From positions 1 to 64,000 of the forward strand of contig JAQWHD010000036.1 of the NCBI GenBank assembly GCA_029237915.1: 64,000 nucleotides of DNA. Direction: 5' to 3'. Origin of the DNA: Thalassotalea sp. Lineage in GTDB: Bacteria; Pseudomonadota; Gammaproteobacteria; Enterobacterales; Alteromonadaceae. The position numbers and the translations under genes are program-made. The notes under the pieces are model-generated. The model saw nothing but the letters and a program-made list of their open reading frames with translations. It did no database searches and was not told the origin of the DNA. Below, in pieces: positions 7,916 to 17,698 of the stretch; positions within the stretch are counted from its first letter, which is position 1, and each line of letters opens with the position of its first letter.

Positions 7916-9313
7916 TTATTTATTACGACCTAGCCACGCGATTATAAATGCCAACACAAATGGCACAATTCGCTCTAAGTAATCCCCTGGAGGCGATGGA
8001 AATAAACTTAAAATTACCGATAAGAAAAAGCCTACAAAAATCGCTGCAAAGGCATATTTACCAGCAACTGATTTACTCATCACTTTAACAATCAATAATG
8101 GGCCAAACGCTGCCCCCAAAGCGTTCCATGCAAACAACACTCGTGAAAAAATATCTTCTGGTGCATACAGTGCTATAAGCATAGAAATAACACACATCAC
8201 CACAACCGTTAAGCGTGAATAGAGCAAGCTATTGTTATTATTTTTATTCTCCGCTACATCATAAGACACTGCTGATGCAGACACTAATAATTGGCTATCT
8301 GCAGTAGACATAATCGCTGATAAAATAGCCGCAATGATCACCCCTGCAACTACCGGTGGAAATAATTGGTTGGTGACTTCGAGCAAGGCTTGTTCGTTAT
8401 TTGCTACTGGCTCAAGTAATACTTTCGCGGCCCAGCCAACAATCAACATTCCAGTGATCACTATAGCAGCCCAAGCCACGGCAATTAATTTTGCCTGTTG
8501 TACTGATTTTTCATCACGCAGTGCCATCATGCGATTAACTACATGCGGTTGCCCAGGATTCCCTAGTCCTATGGCGAGGAGTCCAAACACGAATGCTAAG
8601 GCAACAAAGCCAGTATGTTCACCAGCTAAACTCATCTGTGATTCACTATAAACAACATGCATTTGTTGCCACAACTCAGATGGTCCACCAATAGCAAATA
8701 GAGCCGCAATTGGTAACACTAAAGCCGCTAATACCATTAAAGCACCTTGTAAGGTATCGGTTATGCTCACTGCCCAAAAACCACCAAGCAATGTGTATAT
8801 CAGTATGATGGTTGTGCCCAGTAATATGCTGCTTTCCATTGAAACATCAAAGGTACTGGCAAAGGTTGTGCCTGCTGCTTGAAACTGCGCGGCAACATAA
8901 AAGGTGAAAGCAACTACGATACATAGCGAACAAAGCCATAATATAGGCTTAGTGAATGTACCACTGCCTTTAGCAAGCAGTTCAGTTAGAGTTACAGACT
9001 TTTCTTCTGCTGCTTTCTTTTGTAAACGTGGCGCTAACCACATCCAGTTAAACATATAACCACAAACCACAGCAGGCACTATCCAAATAGCAGACAAGCC
9101 CATAGCATAAGCAGCGCCACTCATACCCAGTAATGTCCAAGCAGATGATGCGCTAGCGGCAGAGCTAATCGCAGCAACCCAAGGGCCTAAACCACGGCCA
9201 CCAATGAAGTAGTCTTCGGTGCTTGTTGTTTTTTTGTTGGCATAAAAGCCAATGCTAATAAGAACGATTTTGTAGATGACCAGAGTCACCAGAACGGTAG
9301 TTGTATAATCCAT
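7916..9313 (-). CDS. Sodium:solute symporter (SSS family)
   Basis: 465-aa integral inner-membrane protein with about 12-13 hydrophobic segments. SSS family signs are TEDYFIGGRGLGPWVAAISS after the first membrane segment, GLGNPGQPHVVNRMMALRD in the middle, and AAILSAIMSTADSQLLVSAS, the conserved sodium-site region. The overall pattern is closest to the sodium/proline (PutP-like) branch, though slightly shorter than the usual 490-500 aa. The substrate cannot be fixed from sequence alone. It is a single gene, converging on the MDR gene. Confidence 0.85.
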   Translation of the reverse strand: MDYTTTVLVTLVIYKIVLISIGFYANKKTTSTEDYFIGGRGLGPWVAAISSAASASSAWTLLGMSGAAYAMGLSAIWIVPAVVCGYMFNWMWLAPRLQKKAAEEKSVTLTELLAKGSGTFTKPILWLCSLCIVVAFTFYVAAQFQAAGTTFASTFDVSMESSILLGTTIILIYTLLGGFWAVSITDTLQGALMVLAALVLPIAALFAIGGPSELWQQMHVVYSESQMSLAGEHTGFVALAFVFGLLAIGLGNPGQPHVVNRMMALRDEKSVQQAKLIAVAWAAIVITGMLIVGWAAKVLLEPVANNEQALLEVTNQLFPPVVAGVIIAAILSAIMSTADSQLLVSASAVSYDVAENKNNNNSLLYSRLTVVVMCVISMLIALYAPEDIFSRVLFAWNALGAAFGPLLIVKVMSKSVAGKYAFAAIFVGFFLSVILSLFPSPPGDYLERIVPFVLAFIIAWLGRNK

Positions 9314-9506
9314 GATGCTTTTTATTATTTTTGTTGGAATTGAATAGAGGATAACAATTTAATGGGGGGATTACATTATTGGTTAATACAAATGTTAAAA
9401 TATTGATCCATTAGATAAAACATTATAAGGTCTCCTAAGAGCGATTAGGCGACATTTAAGAGTATTAAGTTAAAGCTTCTAGCGACATAACCATCATTTC
9501 ATTTAA

Positions 9507-10334
9507 CTAAAATACATAAATAGCACTAATGCCAACTTCAGCTTCAAAATCATTGCGAGCGATTGGGCTGTCTCTTACTTCACTACTATAGTATTCAAAA
9601 AGTGCTTCACCGTAGATCTGCCAGTTCTCATTGATGTTATGGCGATAATTGTAATCAATACCAACCGAACGAACACCACCGCTTAGGTCTGTCTCTTCTA
9701 AGCCTGATGCTGCAGCCTGTGTTGCATCTATGCCAAATCCTGTATTTGCGTACTCACTGTCATGAACAACGACAACTAGGTTAACTTCTGAACCGGTACC
9801 ATCGGCTTGCTCGCCAAAGCGTCGACCGACACCAAATAAACCTAAATTTCCTTCATCACCCGCGACAATGCGTCCGACCATCCAATAGCGCCAGTCGGAG
9901 GTAAACGAGCGACGAGCTTGTAGAACTAGTTCAAACCCTTCATCTTGATCACCCAGGCCATCAAGTCGACCGTCGTCCGAATCACCTTCTTCTCGTCCTT
10001 CATCAAAGCCGATCAAGGCACCTAACAACCAATCATCAGAAACAAGACCTCGCCAGCCAAAGGCTTCTCCCGCAAAGTAATATATATTGTCACCTTTACG
10101 CCATTGCAGGGCACCAGCAGGCTGGACTTCAAATCCAAATTCATCAGAGCCTTCGTATGCAGACTCATATTCAACGCCTAAACCAATGCCGAACGCCCAA
10201 CCATTTTCGCCTTTGCTAAAGTCATCGACTGAGGGTAAGGGCACTAAAACAGCGTTGTTTTCTTGTGCCATTGAGGTGTTAAAAATGGAGAACTGTATAA
10301 GCAATACCAAAAGTAGGCTTGTTGTATTTTTCAT
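9507..10334 (-). CDS. MipA/OmpV family outer-membrane protein
   Basis: 275 aa. A signal peptide covers about residues 1-23, ending TSMAQ. A beta-barrel follows with alternating hydrophobic/aromatic strands and a C-terminal Phe (ISAIYVF) typical of Bam-inserted proteins. Family signs are the GWAFGIGLGVEYESAYEGSD opening and the ALQWRKGDNIYYFAGEA region. MipA/OmpV proteins are porin-like or scaffold proteins of unclear cargo. It is divergent from the TonB receptor at 10478 with a 143-bp shared promoter region, so the two may be co-regulated. Confidence 0.85.
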   Translation of the reverse strand: MKNTTSLLLVLLIQFSIFNTSMAQENNAVLVPLPSVDDFSKGENGWAFGIGLGVEYESAYEGSDEFGFEVQPAGALQWRKGDNIYYFAGEAFGWRGLVSDDWLLGALIGFDEGREEGDSDDGRLDGLGDQDEGFELVLQARRSFTSDWRYWMVGRIVAGDEGNLGLFGVGRRFGEQADGTGSEVNLVVVVHDSEYANTGFGIDATQAAASGLEETDLSGGVRSVGIDYNYRHNINENWQIYGEALFEYYSSEVRDSPIARNDFEAEVGISAIYVF

Positions 10335-10477
10335 TGGGTTACCTTAATTGAGTAATACTCTCAATCTTGTACTAGAGTTTATATCTATAAGATACGTAAG
10401 GACTTTCTGTAAGGATCAAATAATTAAGGTCTAGGCAAAGTTCCGCTATTGAAGCTAATTCATCTAGGGATATCATT

Positions 10478-12862
10478 ATGAGCAGGCAAGAAAAACGAAT
10501 ATCGTGGCTGGGGTTATTGTATCTGCTGATAAGCTTTCCGTTTTTTGCAAATGCTGCAGAAGCACCCGGTGCACTGACCATCATAGTTAAAGATCAGAAG
10601 TCTGAGCGACCCCTATCAAACGTCGAGGTTACACTCAAACAAAGGGAAAACAACGACACGCAAACCATAGAGACTGATGAGCAAGGACGTATTGTCATTG
10701 CACAACTGCAACCGGGCCTCTACGCACTGAATATCAAAAAAATCGGATTTACCCCGCTATATGAGCCGAGCGTGCGCGTCGTTACACGCAAAAATATAAA
10801 GATAGAATTCGAACTTAGCGAGCAAGATATTGAGGTTATAGAAGTTCGAGCTAGGCAGGCTGATAAATTAGGTAAAGGCTCTAGCACCTATCTAGATAGA
10901 GAAGCATTGCGGGGTGCTGTCGGTGGCGGGGCAGATCCACTACTTTCGTTAGATGGACTGCCGGGCTTAGCATCCGCCAGTGAATTTGCCAGTTTTAGTG
11001 TACGAGGACGAGGACCGAGAGATAATTTAATTTTTGTTGATGATTTTCCATTCGATAAAGCCGTGCATTTTGATGCGACACTCGGTGAAGAAGAAGATGT
11101 TGGTGGTGGTGGCCGTTTCTCAATTTTCGCACCAAACACTATAGGTGCAGCAGAATTCTCTCCAGGTGGTTGGGGTCCAGCTTATGGTGGACGCGCTGCA
11201 TCATTACTCAAATTGGACGTTGCTGATGGTAACCCAAGCCCATCGGCAAGTTTTCGTTATGACCTTGCTGGCTATGAAGTAGGTTATGACGGCCCAATGG
11301 GAATTACTGAAGATGCCACAATGCTCTTCTCTGCTAGACGACTAGACTTTGGCGAATTATTCGAAACAATTGAAGAGCTAGATATCGGCGATCCCGTGTT
11401 AAGGGATGTCATTGTAAAGTCGGTGATACCAATTAATAAAAATAACACCATTGAACTTTTGCTGATGGATACTCATGAGGACTATGTTCGAGATGTTACC
11501 CACGTCTTTGCTTCCCCTAATTTTGAAGATGTAGCGCTTCAAAATGCTGAGCAAGATAGCGATTTATATGGTTTGACTCTGCGATCATTTGTCGGAGAAG
11601 TCGCTGTTTGGACCAACAAAATATACTACCGAGAAAGTGACAAAATAAGCTCTGAAGGTGAAGCTTTTCCTGATCTAGTCCCTGAGGGAACCCCTGCCAG
11701 TGGCTTTCCTGTGCGAGAGGACATTATTACCATTAGTGAATATGAGCAAGAGATTGGCTGGCGAAGTGACTATGAAACAGAAAATAAATGGGGTATGTTC
11801 AGCGCCGGTGTTCGGGTCACACAAATTGAGCTGGACTACAGCACCGTCTTAGATGGCGATTGGAATCGGTATGTATACGATACCGATGATTTCAGGCCAG
11901 ATCCTGCTCAGCGTTTTATTGTGCTAACGCCAGAAAATATAGACTCGTCAATACAGCAAAAAGAAACGAGTTATGCTAGCTACGTAGATCAAGTATTTGA
12001 ATTTGGCGAGTGGGATTTTGACGCTGGCTTAAGATTTGACCGAGATGGTTTTACTCACGAAAATTTGACATCACCGAGATTCAACGTCAACTGGCAGTCT
12101 AGTCAAACTATCTCGTATTTTGCGACGGCTGGTATTTTTTATCAGTCGCCACGGTACTTAGAGGTTGCGGCGAACGAATCAAACAACCTAAAAAACGAAA
12201 AAATTTCCCATACTAGTGTCGGCTTGAATTATTTTCCTAGCAACGATTGGTCAGTGTTAACGGAGGCCTATTATCAAAGCCTTGACGACCTCGTGGTTGA
12301 TCTAGACCGAACAAACGGCACCTATTCCAATATTGGTGACGGTGCGTCGTATGGCGTCGACTTTGTGGTCAATGGTACAGTCTTTGAAGGCCTTTATGCT
12401 ACTGCAACCTATTCTTACAATGATGCCGTAGTCGATCAGAAAGACGGTCGTGGTGATGTTGCCGCTGAATTCAGTCGAGATCATGTCGCTACCCTAGGTC
12501 TGATTTGGGAAATCAATAACCGTTGGAAGGTTGCCGGACGTTATAAATATCTTTCAGGGAGACCTGATGATGAATTTATTATCCACTCTGATGTGCTGGG
12601 ACCTGGTCAACCGCTACGCTACTCGAAAGAGATCACTGAGCGCAATGTAGGCCGTAAAAGCGGTTATGGCATATTGAACGTTCGTGTTGATTACAGGCGT
12701 GCCATTGGTCCCGCAGATATTACAGCCTTTCTTGATGTCATTAATGTATTGGAGGAGTCATCGACTGATGAAAGTGAGTTTGATTACCGCCGAGGTATTA
12801 ATATAATAGATAGCAGTGAAGCTGAGCCACTGATTGGGCTACGTCTGGATTATGCCTGGTAA
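10478..12862 (+). CDS. TonB-dependent receptor with carboxypeptidase-regulatory-like N-terminal domain
   Basis: 794-aa outer-membrane active transporter. The order is signal peptide (1-27, ending FANAAEA), carboxypeptidase-regulatory-like Ig fold (about 30-112), plug domain (about 125-245, with FSVRGRGPRDNLIFVDDFPF), then a 22-strand barrel ending in Trp (LDYAW). I saw no secretin/STN domain, so signalling to an anti-sigma factor is unlikely. The ligand is unknown. Codon use looks richer in C/G third positions (CGA, CTC, GTC) than in neighbouring genes, a hint of different ancestry. It is divergent from MipA and followed by a 0.5 kb repeat-bearing gap. Confidence 0.9.
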   Translation: MSRQEKRISWLGLLYLLISFPFFANAAEAPGALTIIVKDQKSERPLSNVEVTLKQRENNDTQTIETDEQGRIVIAQLQPGLYALNIKKIGFTPLYEPSVRVVTRKNIKIEFELSEQDIEVIEVRARQADKLGKGSSTYLDREALRGAVGGGADPLLSLDGLPGLASASEFASFSVRGRGPRDNLIFVDDFPFDKAVHFDATLGEEEDVGGGGRFSIFAPNTIGAAEFSPGGWGPAYGGRAASLLKLDVADGNPSPSASFRYDLAGYEVGYDGPMGITEDATMLFSARRLDFGELFETIEELDIGDPVLRDVIVKSVIPINKNNTIELLLMDTHEDYVRDVTHVFASPNFEDVALQNAEQDSDLYGLTLRSFVGEVAVWTNKIYYRESDKISSEGEAFPDLVPEGTPASGFPVREDIITISEYEQEIGWRSDYETENKWGMFSAGVRVTQIELDYSTVLDGDWNRYVYDTDDFRPDPAQRFIVLTPENIDSSIQQKETSYASYVDQVFEFGEWDFDAGLRFDRDGFTHENLTSPRFNVNWQSSQTISYFATAGIFYQSPRYLEVAANESNNLKNEKISHTSVGLNYFPSNDWSVLTEAYYQSLDDLVVDLDRTNGTYSNIGDGASYGVDFVVNGTVFEGLYATATYSYNDAVVDQKDGRGDVAAEFSRDHVATLGLIWEINNRWKVAGRYKYLSGRPDDEFIIHSDVLGPGQPLRYSKEITERNVGRKSGYGILNVRVDYRRAIGPADITAFLDVINVLEESSTDESEFDYRRGINIIDSSEAEPLIGLRLDYAW

Positions 12863-12977
12863 GGGATTAAAGATAGTGGTTAATGGTAATAATATTGTCC
12901 ATAAATGCTGGAAGATTAACAGCTACTAACTTCTGCTTTTGGCACTGATTGCCGTTCGAGTCACCTTCAAACTGCAT

Positions 12978-13010
12978 GAGATTCCACCCAAAAGCACGGT
13001 GGAATGACGG
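12978..13010 (+). repeat. REP-like palindromic repeat, copy 1
   Basis: GAGAT, stem TCCACC, loop CAAAAGCAC, stem GGTGGA, then ATGACGG. The stem extends to 8 bp (12981-12988 with 12998-13005). It shares its loop and flanks with the copies at 13116 and 19519 but has different stem bases that still pair. Confidence 0.8.
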
Positions 13011-13115
13011 AGTGGTTTTTCTAATATTGTATGGCAAAAAGTGGTACTGAACGGACGAATTGACGTTTTCAATTTAACTTTGAAAGCTAATTTATCGATG
13101 CACAATACGCTGAAG

Positions 13116-13148
13116 GAGGTCCCATCCAAAAGCATGATGGGAAGACGG
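13116..13148 (+). repeat. REP-like palindromic repeat, copy 2
   Basis: GAGGT, stem CCCATC, loop CAAAAGCAT, stem GATGGG, then AAGACGG. It has the same 33-nt length and orientation as the other two copies. Its AT stem pair at position 4 corresponds to a GC pair in copy 3. Confidence 0.8.
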
Positions 13149-13363
13149 TGTTCGTTTTCGATAATTGCATGATGGCCGAGTATTTTAACAAAGAAGTGAG
13201 TGACTATGTTGTTTCTCCTATGTTGTTTTCGAGCGTAAATTAATCATCTGTAGCTATATATCAATTATTTTTGATTAATAATAAAAAAAATATTGCCAAT
13301 AAATAAAAGTTGAGTTAAAAATCTTTTATCAGTTTTTTAATACTTTTTTTTGAGGCAGCTAAC

Positions 13364-13735
13364 ATGGCTATAACTGAATTATCGACAGGCAGTTTTAATG
13401 CCACCCGTAGATTTTATGATGATAAAAATTACCCAAGAGGGATAGGGCGCTCAGGCGATTTTACATTCGCTGAAACGGAAATAATTGAACAGTTTGGCGT
13501 TGTTTTTCAAGAATTATCGGCAGGTACTCGAGCTCCGGCAACAGTTGATGAAGAGCAATTTGTTAAAGTCTGCAAAGGCGAGGTACAAGCGGCTAGTGAT
13601 TATGAAAAAGCTTGGGTTAAATACCAAAATAAAACATTAAGCCCTAAACAGTTCCATACGGTTTTCGGCCGCTCTAAAACCCAGGTAAGCGAAGATGATA
13701 CTCCATCGGATGATCTTGATCTTGATTTAGATTAA
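13364..13735 (+). CDS. maoP: MaoP / DUF413 family protein
   Basis: 123 aa. The sequence follows the DUF413 family (E. coli YifE/MaoP): FNATRRFYDDKNYPRGIGRSGDFT near residues 12-34, then EAWVKYQNK-like and FHTVFGRSK segments. E. coli MaoP acts with the maoS site in organising the Ori macrodomain; whether that role holds here is inference. A D-rich tail (DDLDLDLD) ends the protein. A GAGGCAG ribosome binding site precedes the ATG. Confidence 0.8.
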   Translation: MAITELSTGSFNATRRFYDDKNYPRGIGRSGDFTFAETEIIEQFGVVFQELSAGTRAPATVDEEQFVKVCKGEVQAASDYEKAWVKYQNKTLSPKQFHTVFGRSKTQVSEDDTPSDDLDLDLD

Positions 13736-13808
13736 TATCAGCAAAGATAGCTATATTTCTCTGTAGTTGTAAAATGCTCTTAGTATTGTATTAATACAAA
13801 AGGTTGAA

Positions 13809-14279
13809 ATTAAAATTTTACATAGAGAAACAAAAATAATTCTATTTTGGATTTTATTATCTACAACGCTAGGTTTAGTTGGCTTAATGGTATGGAGCCA
13901 ACAACCGACAAAAGTACCAATGCAGCTAACAAAACAAACAGGTTATCTTGTAGAGGTAAAGAGAATAAAAAGTAGATGGTCTAATTCTGTAATGTTTCGA
14001 CTCTCTAACCAAAAAGAATTTTTATATGACGGTATTTTACCTTCGCTCGATGATGTATATAACTCACTAAATGATGCCGAAATGGTGAGTGTTTATGTTA
14101 AGGCTGATGAAATTTGGAGGTTGGATATAGATGGGCAAACTGTTCTTACAGAAGCCTCGGCCTTAAAAGCTAGGCAAGTAAATGGCCAGTATGGTTTAGT
14201 ATCGGCTTTTATATTTTTGCTGTTCGATATTGTTTTTTTTGGCGTTTATTTAAACTTGCGAGTAAAACGAAAGAAATAG
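13809..14279 (+). CDS. Small bitopic membrane protein, probably started at ATT
   Basis: Not recognised. From the first ATG (13887) the protein would be 130 aa and begin inside a hydrophobic segment. The frame stays open back to a stop at 13770 and encodes KILHRETKIILFW and then LLSTTLGLVGLMVW, a full membrane span with a positive N-terminus. No ATG, GTG or TTG occurs in that stretch. ATT at 13809, five bases after AAGG, would give about 156 aa. A second hydrophobic segment near the C-terminus (LVSAFIFLLFDIVFFGVYL) precedes a KRKK tail. This suggests two spans with a roughly 90-aa periplasmic domain. Confidence 0.6.
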   Translation: MKILHRETKIILFWILLSTTLGLVGLMVWSQQPTKVPMQLTKQTGYLVEVKRIKSRWSNSVMFRLSNQKEFLYDGILPSLDDVYNSLNDAEMVSVYVKADEIWRLDIDGQTVLTEASALKARQVNGQYGLVSAFIFLLFDIVFFGVYLNLRVKRKK

Positions 14280-14321
14280 TTTTTAAGCAGGGTTAGCATT
14301 GCTATCACCTGCTAAAATATT

Positions 14322-14585
14322 CTATTGTTTTGAATGCTTTTTTAATGATTCGTCTAACTGTTTTTTATCATCTTCTTTTTGTCTTTGAAGATCTTCGCAG
14401 TACTCGCTATTTTCCAACTCTTTGCAATTACCTATCATCAGCACCATGCCATCATCATCGTTGTCTTTGTAGTTATCTTCATCGAGGTGACTTGATAATT
14501 CAGGCGCGACATTGGCTTGTTTCTTTTCTTGAATAGATGCGCAAGCCGAGAGTGATAGCGCCAGTAATAGACATAAAATCTTCAT
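14322..14585 (-). CDS. Small lipoprotein of unknown function
   Basis: 87 aa. A lipoprotein signal peptide ends in the lipobox LSAC (Cys at residue 15), followed by a hydrophilic, Asp/Lys-rich mature part. That part contains two Cys (NCKELE and EYCEDL) that may form a disulfide. There is no family match that I recognise. It is convergent with the membrane protein at 13809. Confidence 0.65.
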   Translation of the reverse strand: MKILCLLLALSLSACASIQEKKQANVAPELSSHLDEDNYKDNDDDGMVLMIGNCKELENSEYCEDLQRQKEDDKKQLDESLKKHSKQ

Positions 14586-14814
14586 ATAAAATAATCCTCA
14601 AACTAAGTATATAGATTAGCGTTTTTTTTAATAATTAGCATTTAAATAACGCCTTAATTTCCAGCTATAAAGATACAGATAGTTTCAGGCCCCCTAATTT
14701 GCATAACTTTACATTGCAGCCATTGAATTAGGGCACTCATCTAGTTAATCTTATGTATATTACATATAAATGAACAATGCTCATTAATAAAATTAACTAT
14801 AAAATCGAGACATA

Positions 14815-16383
14815 ATGTATTTAAAACTTAAAAGCACCATAACAAATTTAATGCTTATTGTTGCGGTATTTAGCGCTAACGCATACTCAGATGAGAGCAA
14901 GCCAAACATTATATTTATAATGAGCGATGATCAGGGCTACGGTGATGTTTCATCGTTTAACCCAAACGGTAAAATTCAAACGCCATCTATTGATCGCTTA
15001 GCACAAGAAGGTATGCGCTTTACTGACGCTCATAGTGCATCCGCAGTATGTACACCAACACGATATGGCTTAATGACCGGTCGCTACCCATGGCGAACAC
15101 GTCTGCAAAAAGGCGTACTAAGTGCTAAAACAGTCACTTTACCAGATGGCTCAGTTACGGTTGGAGATGAACCCTTAATAAGTGAAAATACGCTAACCGT
15201 AGCCCAGTTTTTACAAGGCCAAGGTTATGACACTGCAATGACTGGAAAATGGCACCTTGGTTTTAAATACCTTTTACCTAAAGGGTCAAAAATAGATAAG
15301 AAACGCGGTAAATTTAATGATGCTGCGCCTGTAGGTACTAAAATTGTTAATGGACCAATTACTCGGGGCTTTGACAAGTATTGGGGGTTTCATCACGCCA
15401 GACAAATGGGCACATGGATAGAACAAGACTTGGTAACCTATAATCTAGAAAATACCGATGAAATGCTAAACCTTATCACTGAAAAAGCAGTAGATTATAT
15501 CGCTGAGCCAGCAAGGCAGGACAAGCCGTTCTTTTTATACGTGCCACTAAGTGCACCGCATAGCCCAGTAGTACCAAGTAAAAAATGGCTTGGTAAAAGT
15601 GGTATTAATCTACATGCCGATTTTGTCTTAGAAGTCGATAATTCAGTTCAACGTATATTAAATGCGTTAGATAACGCCGAACTTACGAGTAACACCATTG
15701 TTATATTTACTACCGACAATGGTACCTCTCCGCAAGCGAAAATAGATGAGCTACTTGCTGTTGATCATAACCCAAGTGCCGATTTGCGTGGTCATAAAGC
15801 CGATTTATGGGAAGGCGGTCACCGTGTGCCTTACGTTGTACGCTGGCCGGGTAAAGTAAAAGCAGGAGCCACTCATAACAAACCTGTTGTCCACAATAGC
15901 TTATTTGCCACCAGTGCAGAGATCTTGGGTGTAAATTTACCCAACGATGCAGCAGTCGATAGCTTCTCTATATTAGCCGCTTTAAAAGGTTCGAGTGAAG
16001 CAACTCACCCAGTCTCCATTTATGCTTCTATATCAGGTCATTTTGCTGTGCGTGTCGGTGATTGGAAATTAGCAGCTTGTAAAGGTTCGTGTGGTTGGAG
16101 TGCTGGTGGAGATAATAACACCGACATGCAGTTATATAATATGAAGTCGGATAGAGGCGAAACAAAAAATTTATATAAGCAAAATCCAGAAATGGTTACC
16201 CAACTTAAAAAGCAATTAGAGCAGACGGTAAATGATGGTTACAGCGTTGCAGGGAAAGTTGGTAGTAATGATGTTGCGGTAAAGATATACAAAAATAGCA
16301 AGGTAAAGCAGCCAAAAGCTAAAAACAATAAGTCTAAAACAAACAAAGCTAAAAAAGAGAAGTCTAAAAACGATAGTAAGTAA
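14815..16383 (+). CDS. Exported sulfatase (arylsulfatase type S1)
   Basis: 522-aa sulfatase with a signal peptide (1-24, cleavage after ANAYS). IIFIMSDDQGYGD carries metal-binding Asp38/Asp39. CTPTR at 79-83 is the C-x-P-x-R motif whose Cys79 is converted to formylglycine, followed by the supporting GR. TGKWHLG and the FTTDNGTS segment supply further catalytic His/Lys and metal ligands. It hydrolyses sulfate esters, probably from algal polysaccharides or small sulfates. No formylglycine-generating enzyme gene is in the window. The C-terminal 25 residues are almost only Lys, Asn, Ser and Ala, an unusual basic tail. Confidence 0.9.
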   Translation: MYLKLKSTITNLMLIVAVFSANAYSDESKPNIIFIMSDDQGYGDVSSFNPNGKIQTPSIDRLAQEGMRFTDAHSASAVCTPTRYGLMTGRYPWRTRLQKGVLSAKTVTLPDGSVTVGDEPLISENTLTVAQFLQGQGYDTAMTGKWHLGFKYLLPKGSKIDKKRGKFNDAAPVGTKIVNGPITRGFDKYWGFHHARQMGTWIEQDLVTYNLENTDEMLNLITEKAVDYIAEPARQDKPFFLYVPLSAPHSPVVPSKKWLGKSGINLHADFVLEVDNSVQRILNALDNAELTSNTIVIFTTDNGTSPQAKIDELLAVDHNPSADLRGHKADLWEGGHRVPYVVRWPGKVKAGATHNKPVVHNSLFATSAEILGVNLPNDAAVDSFSILAALKGSSEATHPVSIYASISGHFAVRVGDWKLAACKGSCGWSAGGDNNTDMQLYNMKSDRGETKNLYKQNPEMVTQLKKQLEQTVNDGYSVAGKVGSNDVAVKIYKNSKVKQPKAKNNKSKTNKAKKEKSKNDSK

Positions 16384-16478
16384 CATCAATAATAAAGACG
16401 TTTATTATTCTAGTGCAGCGTAACTAGTGTATTTCTAAGTGAACTTGTTATTTAATTGAAAGTAATGCAAAGCAGAAA

Positions 16479-16513
16479 AAGAGCTTGAGATAGATAAATC
16501 TCAAGCTCTTTGT
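16479..16513. terminator. Bidirectional terminator between sulfatase and gcdH
   Basis: A 10-bp stem GAGCTTGAGA (16481-16490) / TCTCAAGCTC (16499-16508) has an A-run on one side, which gives a U-tract for the leftward gcdH transcript. It lies between convergent genes. Confidence 0.75.
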
Positions 16514-16516
16514 TCT

Positions 16517-17698
16517 TTAATAAAACGCTTGTAAGCCAGTTTGTGCACGGCCAAGAATAAGCGCGTGTACGTCATGAGTACCTTCGTAAGTATTTACTGT
16601 TTCAAGGTTAATCATATGACGAATTACATGGAACTCATCAGCTATACCGTTACCGCCGTGCATGTCACGAGCCATACGGGCAATATCTAATGCTTTACCA
16701 CAGTTATTACGTTTAACTAATGAAATCATTGCTGGTTCAAAACGCTTCTCATCAATCAAACGGCCAACACGAAGTGATGCTTGCAAACCTAGAGTGATCT
16801 CAGTTTGCATATCGGCAAATTTCTTTTGGAATAATTGCGTTTGTGCTAATGGCTTACCAAACTGAGTACGGTCTAAACCGTATTGACGAGCTCGGTGCCA
16901 ACAATCTTCTGCAGCACCCATAGCGCCAAAAGATATACCGTAACGAGCCATGTTTAAACAGCTAAATGGTCCTTTTAAGCCGCGAACGTCTGGAAACATG
17001 TTCTCTTCTGGAACAAATACACTGTCCATAACAATTTCGCCGGTGATCGACGCTCGAAGCGACATTTTACCTTCAATTTTAGGAGCAGACAGACCTTTCA
17101 TGCCTTTCTCTAAAACAAAACCACAGATTTGGTTGTCGTGTGCTTCACTCTTTGCCCATACTACGAATACGTCAGCAACAGGTGAGTTAGTGATCCACAT
17201 CTTGCTACCGGTTAGTTGGTAACCGCCTGGAACTTTTTTAGCACGAGTTTTCATACCTGCTGGATCTGAGCCGGCATCTGGTTCGGTTAAACCAAAACAA
17301 CCAATCCACTCACCCGTAGCAAGTTTTGGTAAATACTTTTCTTTTTGTGCTTCGCTGCCCCAAGTATTAATTGGGTGCATAACAAGTGAGGATTGCACAC
17401 TCATTGCCGAGCGGTAACCACTGTCAACGCGTTCAACTTCACGAGCAACTAAGCCGTAAGATACATAAGAAACACCTGAACAGCCGTAACCATCTATAGT
17501 AGCACCAAGTAAACCAAGCTCACCAAATTGACGCATAATGTTAGTATCAAATACTTCATTACGGTTAGCCATAAGAATGCCTGGTTGTAATTGCTCTTGG
17601 CAAAAATCACGAGTCATATCACGGATCATGCGTTCGTCTTCACTTAACTGATCGTTAAGTAATAAAATGTCTTCCCAGTTGGATTGCGCTGCGCTCAC
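16517..17698 (-). CDS. gcdH: Glutaryl-CoA dehydrogenase
   Basis: 393-aa FAD-dependent acyl-CoA dehydrogenase that oxidises and decarboxylates glutaryl-CoA to crotonyl-CoA in lysine and tryptophan catabolism. GCDH signature segments are [39 protein letters not shown], and the C-terminal [20 protein letters not shown]. Glu372 in that last segment is the expected catalytic base. Length matches the family. It is a single gene here. A CaiB-type CoA-transferase of the kind often paired with gcdH lies at 34044, 17 kb away. Electrons should pass to ETF. Confidence 0.92.
   Translation of the reverse strand: MSAAQSNWEDILLLNDQLSEDERMIRDMTRDFCQEQLQPGILMANRNEVFDTNIMRQFGELGLLGATIDGYGCSGVSYVSYGLVAREVERVDSGYRSAMSVQSSLVMHPINTWGSEAQKEKYLPKLATGEWIGCFGLTEPDAGSDPAGMKTRAKKVPGGYQLTGSKMWITNSPVADVFVVWAKSEAHDNQICGFVLEKGMKGLSAPKIEGKMSLRASITGEIVMDSVFVPEENMFPDVRGLKGPFSCLNMARYGISFGAMGAAEDCWHRARQYGLDRTQFGKPLAQTQLFQKKFADMQTEITLGLQASLRVGRLIDEKRFEPAMISLVKRNNCGKALDIARMARDMHGGNGIADEFHVIRHMINLETVNTYEGTHDVHALILGRAQTGLQAFY

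Larger units (their letters stand above)
12863..13363. other. 501-bp intergenic region with two palindromic repeats
   Basis: No coding sequence is supported. It contains two copies of the 33-nt hairpin repeat (12978-13010 and 13116-13148) in the same orientation, 138 bp apart, and an AT-rich leader before the maoP gene. Confidence 0.7.

Noticed and set aside
10372-10584. 70-codon minus-strand frame at the TonB receptor start
   Set aside because: Antisense to the receptor's signal peptide region, with no coding signals.
12926-13135. 69-codon minus-strand frame in the repeat region
   Set aside because: It spans two palindromic repeats; the repeats explain the sequence better than a gene.
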